A stretch of DNA of 64,000 nucleotides from Mixophyes australis (taxonomy: Eukaryota; Chordata; Amphibia; Anura; Limnodynastidae). Each line of letters starts with the position of its first letter. The first letter of the stretch is position 1. The notes beneath the pieces are model-generated. The model saw only the letters and a list, made by a program, of their open reading frames with translations, searched no databases and was not told the origin of the DNA. This document shows positions 46,204-56,085 of the stretch, in pieces. Both the position numbers and the translations under genes were made by a program. The DNA is taken from NCBI GenBank assembly GCA_036250195.1, contig JAVHZZ010000008.1, positions 16,845,934 to 16,909,933 on the forward strand. The letters are read 5' to 3'.

Positions 46204-46968
46204 CTAGAGATGCTCGGGCTCGGTTTTCTGAAAACTGAGGCCATCCAAACTTAGGAGATCTGAATAGGCTCGCGAGCCGGCTCTGTACTTTGGCGCGTCC
46301 TCGGATCTGAATCGAGGCAAAACGTCATTGTTGCATTGTCGGATCTCGCGGGTTTTGGTTTCCATAAGTACCTCCCTCCCCAGGAGATCCAGCGCCATTG
46401 CTTACACAGAAACAGGGGTAGCAGTGTTCTTGTCACTGTCCATTCTCCAGTTACATTGCTCAGTGCCATTGCTCACACAGAAACAGGGGTAGCAGTGTTC
46501 TTGTCACTCTCCAGTCTCCAGTGCCATTGCTCAGTGCCATTGCTCACACAGAAACAGGGGTAGCAGTGTTCTTGTCACTGTCCATTCTCCAGTTACATTG
46601 CTCAGTGCCATTGCTCACACAGAAACAGGGGTAGCAGTATTCTTGTCACTCTCCAGTCTCCAGTGACATTGCTCAGTGCCATTGCTCACACAGAAACAGG
46701 AGGGGTAGCAGTGTTCTTGTCACTCTCCAGTCTCCAGTGACATTGCTCAGTGCCATTGCTCACACAGATACAGGAGGGGTAGCAGTGTTCTTCTTGTCAC
46801 TTGACAAAAATTGACTGTAAATGACTGTAAATTAATGCTATTGAGGTTAATAATAATGTAGGAACAAAAAAAGAGCCAAATTATGTGATTTTAGAATAAA
46901 AATAGGGATTTTAGAAACACACGAGGGCAGTTTTGCCAAAACCAAACCCAAAACACGAAGTTAATTTT
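46204..46968 (+). mobile_element. CTAGAGATG element with minisatellite
   Basis: Starts CTAGAGATGCTCGGGCTCGG, a GC-richer arm to 46385, a minisatellite, then an AT-rich arm (AATAATGTAGGAAC, ACCAAACCCAAAACACGAAG) and a decayed right end. The opposite-strand copy at 12054 supplies the missing right end (CTAGAGATGTTC), so the family has inverted CTAGAGATG termini. No transposase seen. Confidence 0.75.
46390..46800. repeat. minisatellite, unit about 70-76 bp
   Basis: Six copies of AGCAGTGTTCTTGTCACT spaced 70-76 bp, with GTGCCATTGCTCACACAGAA between. Inverse of the array at 12247-12810. Confidence 0.9.
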
Positions 46969-47820
46969 TTTTAACATTGTCTTTGTCATTTAATATGTTC
47001 CTGTATTTCTTGGGTACTATTGAGTTGTACGGTACATAGATTTATTTAGTTTTTACAGATGGCATGTGATTGTGGCCGTTAGGATCATTGTGTGGGTACT
47101 GAGTACATCAAAGTGACCTGGTAGGGAGGGGAACCAAAAATATTAATCTGGGCTTGTGAATGGGCTATGTCTCTTTTTTTTGGGAACAAAAGGCAAGAGG
47201 GCATGGTTGAAAAGCTCCAGTAAAACACATTTTCATTGAATATCTACCTCGGGAAACATTTCATTATTTTTATTATTTATATTTCAATAATATAGTCGTA
47301 TAAAGTATTTTAACAAAACTTTAATGTATGAAAGAACTATAGTTTTAACTATGAAACATTTCTTAGGTTGAGCCGTGTGTGATACAAATACAATATACCT
47401 TTATGGGCTTTCCAGAGTGCTTATTAAACAAATCATTTTAATGTAGCACTGAGCTATGCAACATTAATAAGAGGCTGTAATCTGAACTCAGCTAAAAGTC
47501 CTACATTTGTTAGAAGAAAAGGTATAAAGAGGGTGTATAGGAGCTATATATTTTATTACGTTCATCACAACTCTTAACCTACTCCCTGTACCTTACGGGT
47601 CTTTATTGTAATGCAGTGATGGAGCTAAAACACCATCCTCCCTTTGTAAAGGAAAAATCAGCCATTAATGTCTAGGTGGTAGCTTGAAGGAAAGTACTGG
47701 AGAGATGACATTATAAATATGACTAACTCAATCTCCTATTCCCATGCTGTATGGAATAGAACTATGTTTCCATAAAGCTCTTTTGTCTGTCTAGCATACC
47801 CTACAGCACTATATGTGATA
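46969..47820. other. AT-rich DNA, nothing recognised
   Basis: No gene or repeat family identified. Confidence 0.4.
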
Positions 47821-47821
47821 T

Positions 47822-48349
47822 TGTTATGTTTTACTTAAATTTACTATAACACTGTATTATACAGGCAGAAGGGCTCCATGGAAAAGTAGGTCAACAGACC
47901 CATCAAATCAGTTATTGTGCAAGGTAGGAGCAGGAAGCTAACAAACAAGTTGGATTTTGTGACATGGGCACACTTCTGGTGATGCATATACGCACAACTT
48001 CTTGAGGAATAAACGGTTCTCTTATTGTTGACTTCACAGATAAATAGCACACTTTCCATCAGGATGACACCAGGCAACCTAACACTGGCTAGACGCAGTC
48101 CTTCTGTTTGGACACCGGCCACTATCTGACATCGGTCGCCCTGAGCAATGAAAAAGACAGGTTCTTATACTTTACACTCCTCCCACAGTTCTAGCTTGAT
48201 TGGCAGGTGACACTCCCACCTTACATTTAAAAAGGAGTTCTCTGCAGGTGTTCTGTTTAATCACTCTTCACTGCAGGCACACCCAGTCAGCCTGCTGTTA
48301 GCTGTGGAAAGAGATACTTAAACCTCTTCAAAACTTGTAAGTTATAACA
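47822..48349 (-). mobile_element. possible solo LTR
   Basis: 528 bp bounded by TGTTATGTTTTAC and TAAGTTATAACA, TG...CA on either strand. On the minus strand a CCAAT (about 48200) precedes AGTATAAG (48164-48171) by about 30 bp, a promoter-like layout. No target duplication was found, so the ends and class are uncertain. Confidence 0.45.
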
Positions 48350-48426
48350 AATCACTCCCTTTGTCACAATGTATAAACTTTGTATTGTATAGAGGTATGA
48401 TTTACACCACAATGTTTTACAAGAAC

Positions 48427-48545
48427 CTCACATCACTAGTCTGTAATTTTGGAGGAACGTACAGCTTCCACTATCTAATTCTCAGACCGTGGTTTCCCTC
48501 TTACCTCCATTCCCTTCTGACAGCATGACATTTCCCCTTTACTTA
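48427..48545 (+). repeat. single diverged unit of the 3.3 kb minisatellite family
   Basis: CACATCACTAGTCTGTAATT, CTTCCACTATCTAATTCTCA and TTACCTCCATTCCC follow the order of the unit at 3320-3410. Confidence 0.65.
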
Positions 48546-48754
48546 ATCAATCAATCAATTAATTAAATACACAAGGAGACAGATTTTTCCTCGCACCCAT
48601 TAAAGAGGCGCTGGAAAATGAGTGATGTACTGGTACGTTAGTACCCCGCAAAAGAGACCATTTGTATTCCCCACTTAGATAAGTTTTAGACTTTTTAGGG
48701 CAGTGAATAAATGACTAATCACTTCTGCTATTTATTTGTTTGCATTCATATTAT

Positions 48755-49078
48755 GGGCCAGATTCATTAAAGAAAGTAAGTAAAAAAAATGAGTAAGTTT
48801 TCTCCTGGGCAAAACCATGTTACAATGCAAGGGATGCATATTAGGTAAATATTTTGCACATACGTTAAATACTGGCTGTTTTTTCATGTAGCACACAAAT
48901 ACTTGATAGTTATTTATTTTTACACTGAAATTTAAAGTTGATCTAGGACATGCCCTCCCCCAACTATAAATCTGTCCCCACATTTTAAATTTAGCTCCCC
49001 CTCTAATGCAACATGGTTTTGCCAAGGGGCAAAGTTACTCATTATTTTTTGCTTTACTTTACTTAATGAATCAGGCCA
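48755..49078. mobile_element. GGGCCTGATTCATTAA MITE, copy 5 (TSD TAT)
   Basis: 324 bp, left GGGCCAGATTCATTAAAG, right TTAATGAATCAGGCCA, TAT at 48752-48754 and 49079-49081. Confidence 0.85.
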
Positions 49079-49081
49079 TAT

Positions 49082-49570
49082 TTGTTTGCTATGCATATGT
49101 GAAGAGAGCAATGCAGACATTTTTACTTAATAATTTGTGAATAGAAATTTGAGATTAAAGGGAGAAGATTACACTCCTCTATTCACACCCACTTGTGACC
49201 TATTTTAGACCTAACTTAGAACTACTGGATAATGTCTTCTGCAGCCAGTGTCTGACCACACTAATTGTGGATCTGTCTGAATTGGCCACATGCCAGTTTG
49301 CCCAAAAAGGGCACCTTAATTGTCTCCCTTAAACCTAACATCAACTTTCCTGTAAGGAGATATCTGAATCTTTCCTCTGTATGTATAAGGAGAGTGGAAC
49401 ATAGAGAGAAAGATAAACACTAAAGAGATACATTGAGCTGTGCTAGTTGTACAGTTGAGTGAAACAATTTGTCATTGTTTGAAATTTGTCAGTGTTTACT
49501 CATGTTGGGGGATCACAAACAAAAGTGTGGAACTAATCACAGAACGAGAATTATTTGGTATGTAGCTTGC
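49082..49570. other. single-copy DNA, nothing recognised
   Basis: No gene or repeat family seen. Confidence 0.4.
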
Positions 49571-49573
49571 TTA

Positions 49574-49994
49574 AGCTGGGTACACACTACAGAAATTCCG
49601 ACCAACTTTTTATGTTGAGCGATTTTACATGCAATCGATGGTCCGATCGCTCGGTCCATGGACTGCATACACACTAGCCTTGTTTAGGACGATAAAGGGA
49701 AGAGCGGATGTCCCTTTAGCGACTTTTTACAGCCATGTTGTCGTGAGCAATGACTGTAATTTCGTACTCACTGTTGTGGATCGGTCGGAAGTTTATACAC
49801 ACTACACAGCGGAAACGAGATTGGACCGAAAACATTAAACGGTACGACCAACCAAATGAGGCGACAATCGTCCATTTTGGCAGACTTTCGACCATCGTGT
49901 CACTGCACACACTGACCCAACTTTTGAAGGAGTGGTCGTATGTCGGCTGTTTGAGACGAATATTGGACGAAAACAGTGTAGTGTGTACCCAGCA
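49574..49994. mobile_element. Harbinger-like MITE (TSD TTA)
   Basis: 421 bp. Left end AGCTGGGTACACACTACA, right end inverse TGTAGTGTGTACCCAGCA: 17 of 18 match. TTA flanks both ends (49571-49573, 49995-49997), the 3 bp target of PIF/Harbinger elements. Sub-terminal inverted words recur inside (TATACACACTACAC, GGTCCGATCG, TCGGTCGGAAG). Unusually CpG-rich for this AT-rich stretch. No transposase. Confidence 0.85.
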
Positions 49995-49997
49995 TTA

Positions 49998-51331
49998 CCC
50001 TCTGTATTCGAAAGACAGATGATATAAAAAACTAAAAAAACTAACAAGTAACAAACAAATATACAAAAAAACTTGTTTACACCTAAAACATCTTATTTTT
50101 CTTCGAACCCAAAGCCAAAGATTTGTGAATCATTTATTTTAGGGAGAAATAACCTATTGGCCCCATGACACAAATGTTTCTGTCAACCGTGGATAGAGCT
50201 CGTAGAATTTTTGAATTACAAAACCAGGTCTCCGCTGGAACCTAAAATCCGCCAAAACTTATTCAGGTCCCCGCGAAATATAAAACAAATAAAGGACTAA
50301 CTCTGTTAAGTTGGGTTTATCAAGAGTTTGGATTCTTGGAAAATAAATATTGTGGGTTCTAAATTTTGGGTGACAAAAAAATTGTCTTGGAATCAAACAC
50401 ATGAGCCCTAATCATGGGTGATGTTCTTTTAATTTATTATATTATAACAAAAATATTATTTTTAGCCTTAAAGTCAGTAAAGTAAGCCATGCACTTCTCG
50501 CCTCAGGCAAAAGTAATGACGAAACAATACTTTTTATCGTTACCGGACCTATAAGTTTGGACCGTGAGTCTTATAATTACCATACTGTTTTTGTTGCTAC
50601 TGTTAACGTTGTAATTTTAGTTTGCATTTAGAGAACTTAAGTTGCGAGAGTTACTTTTGTTACCAATTCTCTGTGAACTTTACTGCAAGTCTATTGCCAA
50701 CTATACGGAACTGTTCTGTAAAAGTCAATGTCTCCAACGCTATAATTTTCTTACTTATAATATAGAATAAAACTGCACATTCCTTCACTTTTAATACCCA
50801 AGACATTTCATCCCTGGAAATAATATTCTGTCATTGTGCTCGGAATAAAGAACATTCTCCTCTTTATTAATTCCCTCTAAGAACATTTTCTATTTTTTTT
50901 TATTATTTTTTTGGGCAAACGTGTTGAAGGTTTCTGTGAATAAGTTGTTAGGTTGTACAGTTATTTGATGACTCTATATGATGATCTAGTACCTCTTATG
51001 CGTCCCATTGTATTTCTGTCCTCTTTCATATAGTGCGTTTAAAAGCTTTATATTATTGCAAATGCGTATTTCAAACATAGTTCCCTGCCAGCCTCCACTT
51101 TTTCTATAAGTCTAGCTGTAGGACGCTGATAATACATGTATAATGAGCAATAAAGTTTACGACAAGGCTGTCAGATCCAGTCTTTGTATGTGTTCTGTTT
51201 GAGATCATAGCAGAGTAAGTCTTTTGTGGAAAGTACAGTCACATATCATGAAGTTCCATTTGGTTGGGAATGATTGTAAAAGATAATAAAAAGCCCAAAC
51301 TTTTGAACGTAACTGTATTTTCCCGAAATGA
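49998..51331. other. repeat-poor AT-rich DNA, possible conserved segments
   Basis: No repeat or exon seen. 50460-51290 is unique-looking and could hold conserved non-coding DNA (GCTCGGAATAAAGAACATTC, CCTCTTTATTAATTCCC). Confidence 0.35.
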
Positions 51332-51650
51332 GGGGCGGAACGGTGGCTTAGTGGTTAGCACTTCTGCCTCACAGCACTGGGGTCATGAGTTCGATTCCCG
51401 ACCATGGCCCTATCTGTGAGGAATCTGTATGTTCTCCCTGTGTTTGCGTGGCTTTCCTCCGGGTACTCCGGTTTCCTACCACACTCCAAAAGCATTTGCT
51501 GGTATTAAATTGTCCTTAGTCTCTCTCGATCTGCATGTGTATGTTAGGCAATTTAGATTGTAAGCTCCAATGGGGCAGGGACAGATGTGAATGAGTTCAC
51601 TGTACAGCGCTGCAGAATTAGTGGCGCTATATAAATAGATGATGATGATG
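51332..51650 (+). mobile_element. SINE, copy 12, plus strand
   Basis: Sense copy; the head is GGGCGGAACGGTGGCTTAG. Its B-box AGTTCGATTCC is the closest in the window to the tRNA consensus (10 of 11). The CA-type microsatellite is short. Confidence 0.9.
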
Positions 51651-51683
51651 AGAAAGAAGATAATCTGAATTAAGTAAGACTTG

Positions 51684-52016
51684 GGGCCTGATTCATTAAG
51701 GATCTTAAATGAAGAGGTATCTTATTTCAGTCTCCTGGACAAAACCATGTTACATTGCAAGGTGTCAAAAATAGTTTTCTGTTTTGCACATAAGTTAAAT
51801 ACTGACTGTATTTTCATGTAACACACAAATACTTGATAGCTTATTTGTACACTGAAATTTAAAGTTGATATTTGTGTGCTAGATGAAAAAACAGTCAGTA
51901 TTTAACTTATGTGCAAAACAGAAAACTAGTTTGCACCACTTGCATTGTAACATGGTTTTGTCCAGGAGACTGAAATAAGAAGTTTCTTAAGTTAAGATCC
52001 TTAATGAATCAGGCCC
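51684..52016. mobile_element. GGGCCTGATTCATTAA MITE, copy 6, fully palindromic (TSD TTG)
   Basis: 333 bp, GGGCCTGATTCATTAAGG with exact inverse at the right and TTG on both sides (51681-51683, 52017-52019). Unlike the other copies, the left half folds onto the right half almost end to end (TTTGCACATAAGTTAAATAC against GTATTTAACTTATGTGCAAA). Confidence 0.9.
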
Positions 52017-52039
52017 TTGATCACTTGTTTATATGTACA

Positions 52040-52232
52040 GTCTAGAACTTAGGGTTAGAATGATCAAAACTTCCAAAAAAGGAAAAGTGGAAGTGATGCC
52101 CATAGCAACCAATCAGATACTAGCGATCATTTTCTAGAATGTATTAGATAAATGATAGCTAGAATCCGATTGGTTGCTATGGGCAACATCTCCACTTTTC
52201 CTTTTTAGAAGGTTTAAAGTATAAACCCCAAA
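52040..52232. mobile_element. X-box foldback MITE, copy 5
   Basis: X-box-like GATGCCCATAGCAAC at 52095-52109 and GTTGCTATGGGCAAC at 52173-52187, with CCAATCAGATACTAGC and GCTAGAATCCGATTGG. Outer edges TTAGGGTTAGA and TATAAACCCC are decayed. Confidence 0.82.
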
Positions 52233-52306
52233 ATTACTAATTATGCACACCACTAGTTTATAGCCCTATATCCATCATCCCTTAATCTATTATTTTGGAT
52301 AGCATA

Positions 52307-52415
52307 ATCATCATCATCATTTATTTATATAGCGCCACTAATTCCGCAGCGCTGTACAGAGAACTCATTCACATCAGTCCTTGCCCCCATTGGGGCTTAC
52401 AGTCTAAATTCCCTA

Positions 52416-52447
<32 letters not shown>

Positions 52448-52643
52448 TAGGGTCAATTTTTTGATTGCAGCCAATTAACCTACCAGTATGTTTTGGAGTG
52501 TGGGAGGAAACCAGAGCATCCGGAGGAAACCCACACAAACACAGGGAGAACATACAAACTCCACACAGATAAGATCATGGTCGGGAATTGAACTCATGAC
52601 CCCAGTACTGTGAGGCAGAAGTGCTAACCACTAAGCCACTGTG
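52307..52643 (-). mobile_element. SINE, copy 13
   Basis: Minus strand, (ATC)n tail, long CA run (52420-52446); the head is cut at GCCACTGTG. Confidence 0.9.
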
Positions 52644-53690
52644 TATCATACATAGTTGATAAAAATGAGCAAACTATTTTAAAACATTTTGAAATTATAC
52701 GAATATCAGTGTTTTGCAGCCACCAAATCAGTTTACGAAACCCATAGTGAAGACGTTTTCGGAATTTGGGAAAAAAAAAATGTCTTAAAATGTTTTTTTT
52801 AACACCAAATTTTATTGAAACACATAAAAAATCCTAAATATAGAACAAATGTACTGCATAAACAGTTTGCGTTAACAATTATGGCGATTTTCCGAATTAT
52901 TTTTTTGCCTGAACCATTACTGAAAGTTTAGCTTCACCAAAAATCGAAATAAATAAAAAAAGTAAAGATAAAATATAATGTCATTATAAAGTCAACATAA
53001 AGTAATTATTATGCTGCCTGGTGAACAATATTGCTCAAGGCAGATGTCTAGTTTGCCTATGGGATAGATACAGCCCAATGCATCGTGTATCGTACATGCA
53101 GATTCTATGTGCAAAGCACAAAATGAAGAATATGTTTTTTAACATAAATATTTGATAAAAAAAATAAAAAATTGTAGGTAAAAGTGTTAAAAGTCAAAAT
53201 AAATCACTGTACATTGAAAGATAACAAATCCCCGGGACTGAAATATGCAAGAAGAATTTTGTTAATAGATAAGCTGTCCAATTAATTAAATGCTTCATTC
53301 ATTCTGAGCACTGTGAAAATGTTGGATTACACACACTTTATAGGAATAAAGATTATTTGCATGTAAACATTTTTCAATAGAATTCATTTTTCTTTTCTCC
53401 CACTGTTCCATCTGGTCAGTTCCGCAGCGCGTATCTGAGTTATAAGGAAACATATGTGCTTCATCAAGAAGGAGTTTGAAGTTAACTTGTAAAAATAATT
53501 GACATTTTATCTCTAGTAACGTGATCTGACATTAATGGAGAGAAGTAACTGATCTTTAAATGTCTTCATTTATACTATCTTTAGAAGCCTGACCTTTATT
53601 TTCTTGAAGTGGCTCTTCTTATTTTGTCAGAAGGCAAACAAAAACGTTGAAAAAGTAACTTAATGATAATGACGATGATGATGCCTTTGT
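52644..53690. other. AT-rich DNA, candidate conserved segment
   Basis: No repeat or gene. 53240-53650 is unique-looking (CTGTCCAATTAATTAAATGC, AAGATTATTTGCATGTAAAC). Confidence 0.35.
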
Positions 53691-53691
53691 T

Positions 53692-53705
53692 AATATATAT
53701 ATACA

Positions 53706-53747
<42 letters not shown>
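53692..53747. repeat. TA microsatellite
   Basis: TA run that served as target for the Helitron at 53748. Confidence 0.95.
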
Positions 53748-53749
<2 letters not shown>

Positions 53750-54167
53750 AGTTAACCCGTGCATGATACTCATGCATTCTAGTCAAATCAAGCTACTTAA
53801 GGTGTTAAAAAGGTTCTTGTCATGCATTTGGGCCATAGCCCAGGCCTCAACCACCAACCACTGTCACCCCCGGCAACCACCAACCACTCCCAACTGTCAC
53901 TTCTCCTTCAAGAAATATATATATATATTTTTTTAAATCTTTATAAACACTTTTAACAATTAACAAATTAAATTAACAAATTAAAAACATCTTAGTATAC
54001 CAAATTTCAGCCCTTTCTGATTTTTTTTTCCCACACACACTAAGAATTTAGTAGGTCAGTGTATAACTCCGCCCAGCAGGTGGCGCTGCAGCTTGGTTTT
54101 ATTTTTTCCACACACACACACACACACAGACAGACTAACACACGCCACTAGACATTTATATTATAGA
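53748..54167 (-). mobile_element. non-autonomous Helitron carrying a CTCF consensus
   Basis: On the minus strand it starts TCTATAATATAAATGTC after host A and ends CACGGGTTAACTTG before host T. CTTG is one base from the CTAG end expected, and a hairpin GCATGAGTATCATGC lies just before CACGGG, as Helitron 3' ends require. No target duplication. 420 bp, no coding. It resembles repeats I remember with CTAACCCGTG ends. Interior has TAACTCCGCCCAGCAGGTGG. Confidence 0.65.
54073..54086 (+). promoter_or_regulatory. perfect match to CTCF core consensus
   Basis: CCAGCAGGTGGCGC fits the 14-position core CCASYAGRKGGCRS at every position. It lies in the Helitron above. Binding is not shown by sequence alone. 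Confidence 0.6.
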
Positions 54168-54177
54168 TATAGTGCTC

Positions 54178-54860
54178 GTTACAGCCCATATCTGATCAGT
54201 GAATCAATGCAAATATCTAATCAGTAAACCAATGCATAAAACATGCCGACATGGCCAAGAGGCTCAGTTGTTGTTCAAACCAAACACCAGAATGGAGGAG
54301 AAATGTAATCAGAGTGGCTTTGTCTGTGGAAAGGTTATTTGTGGAAGATGGGGCGGTTTGAGTATCTCAGAAATCTGCTGAACCCCTGGGATTTTCATGC
54401 ACGACAGTCTCTAGAGTTTACAGAGAACGGTGCTCAAATCAAAAAACATCCAATGAGTGTCGGTTCTGTGAGACAAAAAACGCCTTGTTAATGAGAGAGG
54501 TCAGACGAGACTGGGCAGACTGGTTCAAGCTGACAGGAAGGCGGCAGCATCTCCAATAACCATGCGTTACAACAGCGGAATGCAGAAGAGCATCTCTGAA
54601 TGCGCAGTGCATCAAACCTTGAAGTGGATGGGCCCCAGCAGCAGAAGATCTCACTGGGTTATACTCTTGTCAACTGAGAACAGGAAACGGAGTCTACAAT
54701 GGACTCAGGCTCATCAAAACTGGACATTTGAAGAGTCGAAAAAACATTGTCTGCTCTGATGAATCTCAATTTCTGATGGTAGGGTCAGGATTTGGTGTAA
54801 ACAACATGAATCCATGAACCTTACTGTCCTCAGCCTACTGTAGACCGCCCCCCCCATTAG
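54178..54860 (+). pseudogene. Tc1-like transposase fossil
   Basis: Untranslated leader, then a start at 54292 (MEEKCNQSGF, GRWGGLSISE), a frameshift at about 54376 near the first helix-turn-helix, further frameshifts, and a readable piece at 54562-54759 (MRYNSGMQKSISE, TLKWMGPSSRR, WTQAHQNWTFE). A frame slip just before the first catalytic aspartate leaves SDES (54757-54768) out of frame. The second D and the E of DD34E are lost. It belongs to the Tc1 group widespread in fish and frogs. Non-functional. Confidence 0.88.
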
Positions 54861-55045
54861 GCCCACTGTGATTATAGATGATGGCTTCTGAAGATGATGT
54901 CATGTTCGACAATCAATACTCTAAAGGGGCACCTACATCACGTTCTAATGATGATGAACTTATGAAGAAGAAAAAAAACAAACATCTAATCTTCACAAAC
55001 ACACTGTGTGGTAATAGCAAACAAGAAAACGAAAATAATCAATCC
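54861..55045. other. short unannotated gap
   Basis: A frame beginning MMASEDDVMFDNQYSKG starts at 54878 and runs into the next MITE; no domain recognised and no support as a gene. Confidence 0.35.
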
Positions 55046-55050
55046 ACATT

Positions 55051-55358
55051 CATAGGCAAACCAAGGAAGGGGGGGGGGGGGTTCCTAGTGCCTGGAAACC
55101 CTCCTCCAAGCCTGGGGCACTGTATAAATGAGGTGGCTGGACCCTGCCTCCACTTCACATGGCTCTGCTTGATAAGGGAGAGCTGTGTGCACCTAACAGT
55201 AGTGCACGCAGCATTGCCCATGTATATTATGGGGATAGGAAGACTTGGAGAGCAGCCAAGCACTGTCTAAAATTATAGCCACACCCCCATGCATGCTGGT
55301 CACGCCCACTGGCAGCGTGGTGTGGAACCCCCCTCTACAAATCCTGCATTTGCCCCTG
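55051..55358 (+). mobile_element. 5 bp-TSD MITE, hAT5-like, copy 3
   Basis: CATAGGCAAACCAAGG to GCATTTGCCCCTG, flanks ACATT and GCATT (4 of 5). A G run at 55070-55080 corresponds to the C run of the copy at 29972. Confidence 0.8.
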
Positions 55359-56085
55359 GCATTATGGCAATGTAACGGTGCTTGTAGAGCCTTCTAAATG
55401 CATGTTTGCTAAACTAAATATCACAGCTTATGTGATTATATATAATTTGAATGTGCTTTATTTATACATCTGTTTAGCAGGTGATAAAAACACCTTTTGT
55501 ATTGTAAAAATACAAAATACATTTCTCTTTTGGTGACAACTGTATACTTGAATGAGAGCAAGGACCTACAACCTTCTCGAATGTATAATTCACAAGTGAA
55601 TATGTCTTTAGAATGTATATGTACTTGTGGTGAACAAGACAGCGATGATGATGAAAGATATGTATTGATGGCAGACAGGAATAAAACAGTGCTAGCATTT
55701 TTCCTTTCTGTTCACCAAGACTTCCAAACACCTTTGTTCACTTAAACATATTTCCATAAGTGTGGTTCAAATTGACAGAAAACAGTTCATACAAAAGGCA
55801 ACCCAAAGTCATCATCATATACATCATATACAATTGTATCATATACAATAAAAATACATAAATACAATAATATTAGCATACAGCAAATACACGCAGCTAG
55901 CATAGTAAAAAATAGCACAATACAGCAGACCATATACAGTATACAACGTAAACAGAGACATGCAAACAAGATGGACTGACAGGAGACAAAGGGTAGGGAG
56001 GACATTGCCTATGATAGCTTATACTTTCATGAAAGCAATATTGCAGTTGCTGTAGTTCACCTTTTTTCCTTTTTAAATTTGTTTT
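55359..56085. other. AT-rich DNA, nothing recognised
   Basis: Frames at 55474-55745 and 55787-56005 have no recognised domain. Confidence 0.4.

Noticed and set aside
49629..50022. Overlapping frames of 60-90 residues on both strands
   Set aside because: They lie inside the Harbinger-like MITE and follow its inverted symmetry.
54878..55270. 130-residue frame starting MMASEDDVMFDNQYSKG
   Set aside because: No domain recognised and the second half is a MITE.
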